Source of the DNA: Bacteroidota bacterium
Lineage (GTDB): Bacteria > Bacteroidota > Ignavibacteria > Ignavibacteriales > Melioribacteraceae
DNA length: 13,046 nucleotides
Assembly (NCBI GenBank): GCA_023447335.1
Contig: JAEXOD010000074.1
Span: 1-13,046 of the forward strand
Direction of reading: 5' to 3'
The position numbers were made by a program, and so were the translations under genes. Shown in pieces: positions 1 to 8,089 of the stretch (position 1 is its first letter; each line of letters starts with the position of its first letter). The notes under the pieces were generated by a model. It made no database searches, was not told the DNA's origin, and saw only the letters and a list, made by a program, of their open reading frames with translations.

Positions 1-495
1 ATCTTCTGAGGAAACTTTACCGTTTGAAGCAAATGGATTAAATAATTTCCCATAAAAATCAATTGTGTTAATCACAATAAAAGCAACATCGTTAACCACT
101 TTTAAGACAGGAAACAAATTTGGAAACGAGGCAGATGAATCTGAAAATAAATCCGAAAATACATGGTAAAATTGTTTTACTTTTTTGAAATAATCAGTGC
201 TTAAACATTTTGAAGGAAAAGATAGAATATCTAATGCGGTTTGAACACCGCCGTAAATATCGTGATTTCCGATTGTAACAGTTACTTTATCTTTATTATA
301 AATACCACTTGAGATTAACAATTTGCGTAAAATAATCCAATCTTCAGGATTTCCGTTATCTGAAATATCTCCGGTAATTACAAGATGATCATAATTATTT
401 TCAACAAAATGTTTTAACAATTTTCTTGTCTTAATAATGTTGTTTCGTTTGTAAAGTTTGCATAAATGCAAATCTGATAAATGAAATATTTTCAT
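1..495 (-). CDS. Calcineurin-like metallophosphoesterase, N-terminal part (cut by window edge)
   Basis: I translated the minus strand from the ATG at 493-495. It stays open for 165 codons to base 1, so the 3' end lies outside the window. The protein begins MKIFHLSDLHL and carries GDISDNG near residues 42-48 and GNHD near 76-79. These are the first three metal-binding blocks (DxH, GDx, GNHD) of the calcineurin-like phosphoesterase fold. The later H and GHxH blocks would fall beyond the edge. The block spacing resembles the CpdA/Icc-like class of cyclic-nucleotide or small phosphoester hydrolases, but the substrate cannot be told from this half. No signal peptide is visible, so it is probably cytoplasmic. 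It is divergent from the olsF-like gene across 155 bp. The leader before the ATG is A/T-rich with no Shine-Dalgarno, typical of Bacteroidota. Confidence 0.85.
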   Translation of the reverse strand, partial: MKIFHLSDLHLCKLYKRNNIIKTRKLLKHFVENNYDHLVITGDISDNGNPEDWIILRKLLISSGIYNKDKVTVTIGNHDIYGGVQTALDILSFPSKCLSTDYFKKVKQFYHVFSDLFSDSSASFPNLFPVLKVVNDVAFIVINTIDFYGKLFNPFASNGKVSSED

Positions 496-564
496 GTTAA
501 ATAAATAATGTTAGTGCAAAAATAAATCTCTAATGTTAATTTATTATTACCAAAATATTATGAA

Positions 565-590
565 ATTGTTAAGGCAAAAGAATTAACAAT
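565..590. repeat. Inverted repeat ATTGTTAA-N10-TTAACAAT in the divergent intergenic region
   Basis: Perfect 8-bp arms (565-572 and 583-590) are separated by 10 bases. The repeat sits 60-85 bp upstream of the olsF-like gene. A second small palindrome, TTAAC-A-GTTAA, lies at 616-626. Either could be an operator or a hairpin in the leader. In DNA this AT-rich such repeats also arise often by chance, so only the position is suggestive. Confidence 0.25.
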
Positions 591-650
591 AACTTAAAGG
601 AATGGTAATATTATCTTAACAGTTAATAAATCGTATTTTATTAAATTGCC

Positions 651-2426
651 TTGAAAAAATATGAGAAATACATGCTCGATATCGAAAAAATCCTTGAAGA
701 AAAGTTGCAACATACTATAGCCACTAAATATTTATTAACTAGGAAGTTGGTTTTTGAATTTCTTAAAAAAATATTCTATGCGAAAAAAATAAATGAGTTT
801 TTAAATACAAATAAAAACAAATACGGTGTTGAGATAATTGACGAATTATTCGAGTATCTAAATTTTACTTATAAGGTGTCTAATAAAGATATTAAAAAGA
901 TTCCCTCGGAAGGAAGGTTAATTGTTATTGCAAATCATCCGATAGGTAGTTTAGACGGACTTGCCCTATTAAAACTAATTTATGAAATTAGGAAAGATGT
1001 TAAAATAATAGTTAACGATATATTATATTCAATAGATAATTTGAAAGAATATTTTATTCCCGTAAATGTGTTTGGAAGGCAATTTACACGCAATAGTTAT
1101 GATGAAATAGGTAAACAGTTAGAAAGCGAGGGGGCATTAATAATATTTCCTGCCGGTGAAGTATCTCGATTAAAATGGTTTACCGTTGCAGATAAAAAAT
1201 GGAATAGCGGAGCAGTCAGTTTTGCAAAAAAGTATAAATCGCCGATATTGCCAATTTATATTGATGCAAAAAACTCGTGGTACTTTTACTTATTATCTTC
1301 AATTTATAAATTACTTTCTACATTTTTATTAATACATGAATTATTTAACAAAAAAGATAAAACTATAAATATATTAATAGGTGATCCGATTCCGGCAAAA
1401 TCATTTACGGAAAATTTAATAACTGCATTTTATCAAACAAAATTATTACGCAAACATTTATATAATTTAAGAAAATCAAACAAAAACATCTTTGTAACGG
1501 AGAAAAATATAATTCATCCGATAGATAGAAAATTAATTAAAAAGGAATTGAACAAAGCTAATATACTTGGAACTACCGATGATAATAAAAAAATAATATT
1601 AACAAATAAAGCTGATTCGCCTAATACTTTAAATGAAATAGCAAGATTAAGAGAATTAACCTTTCGAAAAGTAGGAGAAGGAACAGGTAAAAGATATGAT
1701 TTGGATTTATATGATGAGCACTATTATCATTTAATAGTTTGGGATGAAACCGAATTGGAAATTGTAGGAGCTTACAGATTAGGTTTTGGAAATGAAATAT
1801 TGAACAAAAACGGAATTCAGGGGTTTTATACAAATTCATTATTTAATTTTAACACTGAATTTACAAATAAATATTTACCATGTGCCATTGAATTAGGACG
1901 AAGTTTTGTTCAAAAAAAATACTGGAATACCAATGTTTTATTTTATCTTTGGCAAGGTATAGGAGCATTTTTAGCGACAAATCCCCAAGTGAAATACTTG
2001 TTTGGAGGAGTAAGTATTAGCAATAGCTATCCTTTAGAAGTAAGGCAGATGATAGTATTTGTTTATAATAAGTGGTTTGGAGAAAAAGAAGTAGTTGTTC
2101 AATCAAAGAATAGATTTATTATTCCGGATACAGAGTTGCTTAGATATAATAATTTATTTGTTGGTAATTCATTTAAAGATGATTATAAAATACTTAAACA
2201 GATGTTAAAACCTTATAATTTAACGGTGCCGGTATTATATAAACATTATGCCGAGTTATGCGAACAAGACGGTGTGAAATTTTTGGATTTTGGAGTTGAT
2301 CGAGATTTTGAAGATTGTATTGACGGATTTATTGTTATAGATGTTGATAAAATAAAACCGGAAAAAAAGGAAAAATATGTTAATTATTTTCTTAAAGGAA
2401 ATAATAAATTAAGTTTACTTGGATAG
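651..2426 (+). CDS. olsF: Bifunctional O-/N-acyltransferase, OlsF-like amino-acid lipid synthase
   Basis: The 591-residue protein fuses two acyltransferases. Residues about 80-270 form a PlsC/lysophospholipid-acyltransferase domain with NHPIGSLDG (H96, D102), the variant H-block of the OlsA/hemolysin-type group, and FPAGEVSR (166-173). Residues about 315-480 form a GNAT-type N-acyltransferase of the OlsB kind, with IARLRELTFRKVGEGTG (330-346), then IVGAYRLG and ELGRSF. In characterised OlsF enzymes the C-terminal half N-acylates ornithine and the N-terminal half O-acylates the resulting lyso-lipid. Domain order and length agree with that. The amino-acid substrate (ornithine, glycine or other) cannot be read from sequence; Bacteroides use related GlsA/GlsB for glycine lipids. 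The protein should act at the inner face of the cytoplasmic membrane. The start is uncertain: TTG at 651 just follows an in-frame TAA (642-644), and ATG at 672 would lose seven residues. Neither has a Shine-Dalgarno. Confidence 0.8.
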   Translation: MKKYEKYMLDIEKILEEKLQHTIATKYLLTRKLVFEFLKKIFYAKKINEFLNTNKNKYGVEIIDELFEYLNFTYKVSNKDIKKIPSEGRLIVIANHPIGSLDGLALLKLIYEIRKDVKIIVNDILYSIDNLKEYFIPVNVFGRQFTRNSYDEIGKQLESEGALIIFPAGEVSRLKWFTVADKKWNSGAVSFAKKYKSPILPIYIDAKNSWYFYLLSSIYKLLSTFLLIHELFNKKDKTINILIGDPIPAKSFTENLITAFYQTKLLRKHLYNLRKSNKNIFVTEKNIIHPIDRKLIKKELNKANILGTTDDNKKIILTNKADSPNTLNEIARLRELTFRKVGEGTGKRYDLDLYDEHYYHLIVWDETELEIVGAYRLGFGNEILNKNGIQGFYTNSLFNFNTEFTNKYLPCAIELGRSFVQKKYWNTNVLFYLWQGIGAFLATNPQVKYLFGGVSISNSYPLEVRQMIVFVYNKWFGEKEVVVQSKNRFIIPDTELLRYNNLFVGNSFKDDYKILKQMLKPYNLTVPVLYKHYAELCEQDGVKFLDFGVDRDFEDCIDGFIVIDVDKIKPEKKEKYVNYFLKGNNKLSLLG

Positions 2427-2479
2427 AAATTAGGGTGAATTTCGATTTTCGAGAAAGGAAGTATTCAATTCTTCTATTT

Positions 2480-2515
2480 AATTTAGATTTCAAATAATCT
2501 AAATTTTTATTATTT
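2480..2515 (+). terminator. AT-rich hairpin with T-rich tail, candidate terminator after the olsF-like gene
   Basis: A 10-bp perfect stem (arms AATTTAGATT 2480-2489 and AATCTAAATT 2496-2505) has a 6-base loop and is followed by a T-rich run to about 2518. It has only two G:C pairs, so it is weak as an intrinsic terminator. It is the only such structure in the 121-bp gap between the olsF-like gene and the methyltransferase operon. Confidence 0.45.
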
Positions 2516-2547
2516 TTTACGCCTGAATATATAAAGTTAGGTGTAAA

Positions 2548-3537
2548 ATGATAGACCAAGAAGGTTTGACTCCTAAATTAATACAAGAAACAGCTAATTT
2601 ATTTAAAGAAAGCAGAGTTTTATTGACTGCAATAGAACTTGGAATATTTACTGTTTTAAATAAAAAGCGATTAAGTTCTGAAGAAATTGCAAATGAAATT
2701 AATGCCAGCATAAAAGGGACCGATAGATTACTAAATGTATTGACGGGTATGGGGTACTTGATAAAACGGAAGAATAAATTTATTAATCATCCCGATATTA
2801 GCGATTTATTAGTAAAAGGCGAAGAAAATTATTTAGGAAATTTAGAACATACGGCAACACTATGGGATAGATGGAGTACACTCACAGAATCAATAAAATT
2901 AGGAACTGCAGTTAATAAAAAAGTGATTAATGAACGAGGAACTGAATGGCTGGAATCGTTTATTGCCGCAATGCATCACAGGGGGGTAAGTCAGGCAAAA
3001 GTATTAGCAAAAATGATTAATCTATCCGGAGTAAATAGGATGTTGGATTTAGGGGGTGGTTCAGGTGCGTTTTCAATGGGGTTTATAAATGCAAATAAGG
3101 GCATTGAGGCAGTTTTGTTCGATTTGCCTAATGTTATTCCGCTTTCTAAAAAATATGTCGAATCTGCTAATTTAACAGATAAATTTACTTTTATTTCAGG
3201 AGACTATTTGACGGATGATTTCGGAAAAGGGTATGATTTAATATTACTTTCGGCAATTGTTCACATTAATTCTTTTGAAGAAAACCGAAAATTAATAAAA
3301 AAGTGTGCCGCATCGTTAAATGAGGGGGGACAAATTGTTATTAACGATTTTATTATGGATGAGGATAGAATTAAACCGGTAAACGGAGCAATGTTTGCAC
3401 TAAACATGTTAGTTAGCACAAATGATGGTGATACTTATACAAAAACAGAGATATCGCAATGGCTTAATGAAGCCGGATTATTTAACATAGAGATGTTAAA
3501 AACAAGTTTTAATTCAGATATAATTATAGGAAAATAA
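2548..3537 (+). CDS. SAM-dependent O-methyltransferase-like protein (Methyltransf_2 type)
   Basis: The 329-residue protein has the layout of plant/bacterial small-molecule O-methyltransferases. An N-terminal winged-helix dimerisation domain (about 10-90) includes LGIFTVLNKKRLSSEEIA, followed by a class I Rossmann domain. SAM-binding motif I is MLDLGGGSG (165-173), the acidic motif II is FDLPN (about 191-195), and ISGDY lies near 216-220. A histidine in LSAIVHIN (H239) sits where this family has its catalytic base. Relatives methylate hydroxyl groups of carotenoids, polyketides, quinone-like compounds or acetylserotonin; the substrate here is unknown. It is cytoplasmic. The start is supported by a weak TTAGG about 6 bases before the ATG. 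It is the first gene of a tight operon, with only 6 bp before the LTA-synthase-like gene. The hairpin upstream suggests separate transcription from the olsF-like gene. Confidence 0.85.
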   Translation: MIDQEGLTPKLIQETANLFKESRVLLTAIELGIFTVLNKKRLSSEEIANEINASIKGTDRLLNVLTGMGYLIKRKNKFINHPDISDLLVKGEENYLGNLEHTATLWDRWSTLTESIKLGTAVNKKVINERGTEWLESFIAAMHHRGVSQAKVLAKMINLSGVNRMLDLGGGSGAFSMGFINANKGIEAVLFDLPNVIPLSKKYVESANLTDKFTFISGDYLTDDFGKGYDLILLSAIVHINSFEENRKLIKKCAASLNEGGQIVINDFIMDEDRIKPVNGAMFALNMLVSTNDGDTYTKTEISQWLNEAGLFNIEMLKTSFNSDIIIGK

Positions 3538-3543
3538 TTTACG

Positions 3544-5535
3544 ATGATAAAGAAATTTTTAGATAAAATAAATCTTCCAATTTATATAAGATTTATTTTT
3601 AGTACATATTTGTGGGGATTATTATTCTTCTTTATTTTTAGATTTGTAATATTTATTATCAATTTAGATAAAGCCCCTTTATTAGATGCCGGGGATGAAT
3701 TTATTTTATTTATAAAATCCTTTATTATGGGTATTCGTTTTGACACTGTTATAAGCGGATATATACTAACTTTACCGATTTTAACTCTTTTTATTTTTTC
3801 ATTGTGCAAAGTTAAAAACAATGTTTTAAACAGGCTTGTTTTCTATTTTATAGGAGTTTTATATACTACCGCATTTTTTATTTGTAGTGCAAACATTCCT
3901 TTTTTTAATCATTATTTCGAAAACTTTACCACAGCGGCGTTTATTTGGTCTGATAGCTTTGCATTTATTTCCGCAATGATATTTCAAGAATGGACTTATT
4001 GGATATATTTCTTGGCTTTTGTAGCATTAGCAAGTACTTTTTGGTTTATTTATAATAAAATATTTGTTTATTACTATAAAAGAATAAAATTCCCAAATTC
4101 GAAAAATAAAAAGATTTATTTAATAAACTTTGGTTATTTTTTACTATTTGCGATCTTGGTTTTTATCGGTATTAGAGGCAGAATTGACGAAAAGTCTCCA
4201 ATTAGAACCGGTACGGCTTATTTTTCCGAATATCCGTTGCCTAATAAACTAGGTTTAAACCCGGTTTTTACTCTAATAAATAGTTATATTCTTGATAGAA
4301 AAAATCAAAACGGATTTTTGGCAAATGTTGACGGTATGGCGGCAATTAAAGAAATTCAAAAGATGTTAAATTTGACTGAAAAGAGTATATACGGTTCTCC
4401 GATTGCACGCGAAGTTAAAGTTGAAGGATTACCCAATAAGATGAATGTTGTTCTTATAATTATGGAAAGTATGTCTTCAGAGCACCTAAACATAAACGGA
4501 GAGACTAAAAAGCTTACACCGTTTTTGGATTCTTTGATAAAAAAATCATATTATTTCTCCAACTTTTATACATCCGGTATTCATACTTATTGCGGAACAT
4601 TTTCGTCATTATTCGGATTGCCGACATTGTTTAAAAATCATCCCATGAATTTACCGGCAATACCTTATGTAGGCGGATTTGCCGCAGAATTAAAGCCATA
4701 CGGATATAAAAGTTTATACTTTACAACACATGATGATCAGTTTGATAACGCCGGAGGTTTTATGTACGGCAATGATTTTGATTCGGTAATATCAAAATCG
4801 GATTATCCTTCAGAAAAAATATTGAGCACATTAGGTGTTCCGGATCATTATATGTTTGAATTTAGTTTGCCTATTTTGAACAAGATTTCTAAATCAGGGA
4901 ATAATTTCTTCGTTTCGTTGTTAACAAGCAGTAATCACGGTCCTTATAAAATTCCGAGCGATATTAATTTTAAAGCAAAAAATAAAGAGATAACTGATGC
5001 TATTGTAGAATATAGTGATTGGAGTTTAAATCACTTTTTTAATTTAGCAAAAAAAACAGATTGGTATGAAAATACAATATTTATATTTACAGCTGATCAC
5101 GGAACGTTAAAAAATGCCGAATATGATTTCCCGCTATGTTTAACGCATTCTCCTTTAATAGTATTTAGTCCTAAGTTTGAAAATGACGCTAAAGTAATTA
5201 ACAACCCGGCAGGTCAAATTGATATTTTTAGTACCGTAATGGGGTTGTTAAATTTTCCGTATGTTAATAATTCTTTAGGTATTGATTTATTAAAAGAGAA
5301 CAGAAAATTTATATTCTTTTCTGCGGATGATAAAATTGGTTGTTTGAGTAATGAGTTTTATTTAATATTAAGTAATGATAAAGAATATTTATATAAATAC
5401 AAGAAAAATGATTTGAATAATTATATAAATGATTATAAATCGATTGCAGATAGTATGAAAAATTACGCAGTTAATATGATGGTCGGAAGCGATTATTTGA
5501 TAAAGACAAATTTAATTAAAGTAGATAGAAGATGA
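3544..5535 (+). CDS. LTA synthase / sulfatase-family membrane phosphotransferase
   Basis: This is a 663-residue membrane enzyme. Five hydrophobic segments (about 17-39, 68-88, 98-118, 150-172, 191-210) precede an extracytoplasmic alkaline-phosphatase/sulfatase-fold domain (about 300-600). The metal and nucleophile residues of LtaS-type enzymes appear intact: E308 in IIMESM, T348 in SGIHTYCGTF as probable nucleophile, D518-H519 in TADHG, plus H465 (NHGP) and H535 (THSP). Family members transfer glycerol phosphate or other phospho-head-groups from phosphatidyl lipids to polymers, glucans or lipids. A Gram-negative Bacteroidota would not make classical lipoteichoic acid, so the acceptor is unknown. 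It is 6 bp downstream of the methyltransferase, and its TGA stop overlaps the next start as ATGA, implying translational coupling to the RNase HI gene. No Shine-Dalgarno is seen. Confidence 0.85.
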   Translation: MIKKFLDKINLPIYIRFIFSTYLWGLLFFFIFRFVIFIINLDKAPLLDAGDEFILFIKSFIMGIRFDTVISGYILTLPILTLFIFSLCKVKNNVLNRLVFYFIGVLYTTAFFICSANIPFFNHYFENFTTAAFIWSDSFAFISAMIFQEWTYWIYFLAFVALASTFWFIYNKIFVYYYKRIKFPNSKNKKIYLINFGYFLLFAILVFIGIRGRIDEKSPIRTGTAYFSEYPLPNKLGLNPVFTLINSYILDRKNQNGFLANVDGMAAIKEIQKMLNLTEKSIYGSPIAREVKVEGLPNKMNVVLIIMESMSSEHLNINGETKKLTPFLDSLIKKSYYFSNFYTSGIHTYCGTFSSLFGLPTLFKNHPMNLPAIPYVGGFAAELKPYGYKSLYFTTHDDQFDNAGGFMYGNDFDSVISKSDYPSEKILSTLGVPDHYMFEFSLPILNKISKSGNNFFVSLLTSSNHGPYKIPSDINFKAKNKEITDAIVEYSDWSLNHFFNLAKKTDWYENTIFIFTADHGTLKNAEYDFPLCLTHSPLIVFSPKFENDAKVINNPAGQIDIFSTVMGLLNFPYVNNSLGIDLLKENRKFIFFSADDKIGCLSNEFYLILSNDKEYLYKYKKNDLNNYINDYKSIADSMKNYAVNMMVGSDYLIKTNLIKVDRR

Positions 5536-6548
5536 GTGAATATAAATATAAAAACATAATAACCGAAAAAGCAGAAAAATTTTCAGAACTATTAAAGAGA
5601 AAAGAGATAAGTGCCATAGTATTGAAAGAAACGCTAAGAGAATATAATATTAAATTATGCATAAATAATGATCATAAGTTAAATATTTACTATAGTCCTA
5701 AAGCAAATAGATTTAAAATTGTGACTAAAGAAATAAAAGATCCGGTTATTGAAGGAATAATTGAAGATTATTGGGCGGAGTTTAATGTTGATTCAGTAAC
5801 CAGAGTTGCAGATCAGGCATATTACAATGAGACTCATAATACATTTACGCATATATATGTTGACGGGTCTTATAGAAACGGGGGATACGGATACGGTTAT
5901 GCCGTTATTAAAAATGATGCTGTTATACATAAGGAATACGGAGTAGTTAAAGATGAAGTGTTTAGAAGACAAAATAATATTGGTGGCGAATTCGTTTCCG
6001 TTCTAAATGCTTTAACATATTGCAAGAGTAACAATATTTCGGATGTTATAATATATTTTGATTATTGGGGGATTGCTAAATTTGCCGGCGGCACATGGAA
6101 ACCAAAGACTGAAAGTACCATTACTTATGTCCAAAAATTTAATGATATAGGGATTAACCCGGTTTTTGTAAAAGTTGAAGCTCATAGTTCAATAAAATGG
6201 AATGAATATGTAGACTTGTTAGCAAAAGCGGGGAGTGATTTAGATCCTAATAAAAAAGTATTTGAATCGGAAAATTCCGAAAAATACGAAAGAGCTAATA
6301 AAATTGCCGAAAGTTTTAGTACGGAATTGCTGCTTGAAGGGATTGAATGTGAAATATTAGAGGGTAAAAATATGTACGGAAGCAGAATAAGAGTAATTAT
6401 TAATGAAAAAAATACTATCTACTTTGATATATATGATAGTAAGAAGCGAAAAATAAACGAACCTTACATTTCTAATGCCACAGATGAACAAAAAAATCTA
6501 TTAATAACTAAATATTCAGCTTTTCTTGAAAAAAATATAGGATATTAA
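5532..6548 (+). CDS. Ribonuclease HI-like protein with extra N- and C-terminal domains
   Basis: The 338-residue protein has an RNase H core at about 105-235. The DEDD residues are all present: D111 (YVDGSY), E153 (GGEFVSVL), D177 (IYFDYWG) and D228 (NEYVDLLA). H218 and N224 lie 10 and 4 residues before D228, the same spacings as H124 and N130 before D134 in E. coli RNase HI. It should therefore cut the RNA strand of RNA-DNA hybrids in the cytoplasm. About 105 residues precede the core and about 100 follow it. I do not recognise either as the usual hybrid-binding (viroplasmin-like) domain. Both have a charged helix, a strand containing IYY or IYF, a Lys/Arg-rich hairpin and a final helix, so they may be copies of one domain. 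The start overlaps the upstream stop (ATGA), and it is the last gene of the three-gene operon. Confidence 0.8.
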   Translation: MSEYKYKNIITEKAEKFSELLKRKEISAIVLKETLREYNIKLCINNDHKLNIYYSPKANRFKIVTKEIKDPVIEGIIEDYWAEFNVDSVTRVADQAYYNETHNTFTHIYVDGSYRNGGYGYGYAVIKNDAVIHKEYGVVKDEVFRRQNNIGGEFVSVLNALTYCKSNNISDVIIYFDYWGIAKFAGGTWKPKTESTITYVQKFNDIGINPVFVKVEAHSSIKWNEYVDLLAKAGSDLDPNKKVFESENSEKYERANKIAESFSTELLLEGIECEILEGKNMYGSRIRVIINEKNTIYFDIYDSKKRKINEPYISNATDEQKNLLITKYSAFLEKNIGY

Positions 6549-6670
6549 TACGATTTTGTTTGATTAATTAAAAAAAACTATTATTTTATATATTAGTTAT
6601 CAAAAAAAATAAAAAAATACGTTAATTAACATATTTAGGAATAGTTAAAAAAACAAACAGTAGGTTTACT

Positions 6671-8068
6671 ATGGCAAATTTAAGTGATTCTGCTCAAAAA
6701 ATTGCACAGTTAACAAAAGAGGCAAAAAACCAGAATAATCACCCAAATTACAAAAAGATTATTGAGGTTTATGAAACCGAAATTAAAAATCAATTTTTAA
6801 AGGATGAAATAGTTAAAAGTGAATTCCTTGTTAAAAATATTTTTAATGCTTATAAAGGAATTGCCAAACATGAAGATGCGGCGGTTTTTGTAATTAACCA
6901 GTTAAATTACAAATTAACACCGAATACGGATAATTATTTTTTGAGTTCGTTTGGTTGGAATTTATTTTTTATGTTGAAAAATGCTACCCGTAGCGAAGAC
7001 GAAAATGATATCGAAACATCGGTTATAACTAATCATCAAAGTAATTTAAAAATTTCCAAAGAAGACTTACTGGAATATTTAACAACTTTAATGAAACTGT
7101 TAAATACGGAAAATCCTAAGGAAGCTAATTTACGTGTGCGGGCATTGTTCCAATTTATTAAATACGAAAAATCAAACAATACCCCTAACTGGACTGCAAT
7201 TAATGAACTGTTAGATTTTCTTGAACCGGAAAAGCTTGATAATAATCCGCAAGTAATTACAATTAAAAACGGTCCGAAAGCAGGAAGAGAAATTGAACTT
7301 GCTACTGATTTAGAAAACTGGTATTCTTATAAAACCAAAGCTTTAATTGAAATTGAGCATTACTTAGATTGTATAAAAGTTTGTGAACAAGCATTAAAAT
7401 TAATACAAAAATTCCATTACGATAACGAAGTTTGGATAAAACGTAGAATAGCGATAAGTAAACTAAGATTAGGAGAAACAACGGAAGGAATAAATTTACT
7501 ATTTGATGTATTGCTAAATAAAAAAGAATGGTTTATATTTAAGGAATATGCAGAAGAAATCCTAAAAACCGGCGATGTAGAGAAGGCACGTAAATATGCA
7601 ATTGATGCCGCTTTAATGAAGGGGGACTACTTATTAAGATTGGACTTATTTAGAATAATTGCCGAAATTTTAGGAAAAATGAATGAACCGGAATTAGCAA
7701 AAAAACATCTTATAGCTGAATTGTTGTTACGGTTAGAAAAAAAATGGAGAATTCCGGAATACTTAGAACCTTTACAAGTTGAATTATCAGAATTAAATCC
7801 TATGCCTTCAGCGAAAGCCGCCATTGAAGAATTAAAGAAATATTGGCGAAGTTTTTTACAAACCGGTACAATTAAAAAGATTTTACACGATAAACGTTTG
7901 GGCTGGATAAAAGGTCCTAGTAAAGAATATTTCTTCCGTTTTTCTGTTGTTGAAGGTGCTGTAGCTAAATTAAAAGAAGGGGATAAAGTAAGATTTAGCT
8001 CTTGCCCCGGCATTAACAAAGTTAAAAATTCATTGGAAGATGATGCAATTTATATAATTGCGGAATAA
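6671..8068 (+). CDS. TPR-like helical protein with C-terminal cold-shock-like OB domain
   Basis: The 465-residue soluble protein has no signal peptide or membrane segment. Residues 1 to about 395 are almost entirely helical. The stretch at about 220-375 (CIKVCEQALKLI, RLGETTEGINLLF, KTGDVEKARKYAIDAALMKG) has the spacing of degenerate TPR repeats. Residues 399-465 read like a cold-shock/S1-type OB fold: GTIKKILHDKRLGWIKG, then YFFRFSVV and LKEGDKVRF, matching the order G-x-[IV]-K ... G-[FW]-I ... FxxFS ... L-x-x-G-x-x-V-x-F in CspA-like domains. A role in RNA or single-stranded DNA binding with protein scaffolding is inference; I know no named family for the whole protein. It stands alone, 122 bp after the RNase HI gene, with a weak TAGG six bases before the ATG. 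A strong terminator follows. Confidence 0.7.
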   Translation: MANLSDSAQKIAQLTKEAKNQNNHPNYKKIIEVYETEIKNQFLKDEIVKSEFLVKNIFNAYKGIAKHEDAAVFVINQLNYKLTPNTDNYFLSSFGWNLFFMLKNATRSEDENDIETSVITNHQSNLKISKEDLLEYLTTLMKLLNTENPKEANLRVRALFQFIKYEKSNNTPNWTAINELLDFLEPEKLDNNPQVITIKNGPKAGREIELATDLENWYSYKTKALIEIEHYLDCIKVCEQALKLIQKFHYDNEVWIKRRIAISKLRLGETTEGINLLFDVLLNKKEWFIFKEYAEEILKTGDVEKARKYAIDAALMKGDYLLRLDLFRIIAEILGKMNEPELAKKHLIAELLLRLEKKWRIPEYLEPLQVELSELNPMPSAKAAIEELKKYWRSFLQTGTIKKILHDKRLGWIKGPSKEYFFRFSVVEGAVAKLKEGDKVRFSSCPGINKVKNSLEDDAIYIIAE

Positions 8069-8089
8069 ATCAAGATTATAGTTATTATT

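Noticed and set aside
517..554. Promoter for the left-edge metallophosphoesterase
   Set aside because: TATTTTTG (517-524, minus) matches the -7 consensus, but the nearest TTTG (551-554) is 26 bases away, outside the normal spacing.
3582..3821. 79-codon minus-strand frame
   Set aside because: It is antisense to the transmembrane region of the LTA-synthase-like protein and has no supporting features.
5532..6548. Retroelement or reverse transcriptase-linked RNase H
   Set aside because: There is no reverse transcriptase motif (YxDD) in or near the gene, and the RNase H sits in a tight cellular operon.
6549..6670. Terminator or promoter after the RNase HI gene
   Set aside because: The only hairpin is a 5-bp AACTA/TAGTT stem with no T-run. 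A TTTG-N19-TATTTTAT match is present but loses two -7 bases and lies over 80 bases from the next ATG, so I did not list it.
7627..8019. 130-codon open frame on the minus strand
   Set aside because: It is fully antisense to the C-terminal half of the TPR-OB gene. It has no ribosome binding site and no recognisable domain, so it is a shadow of the real gene.
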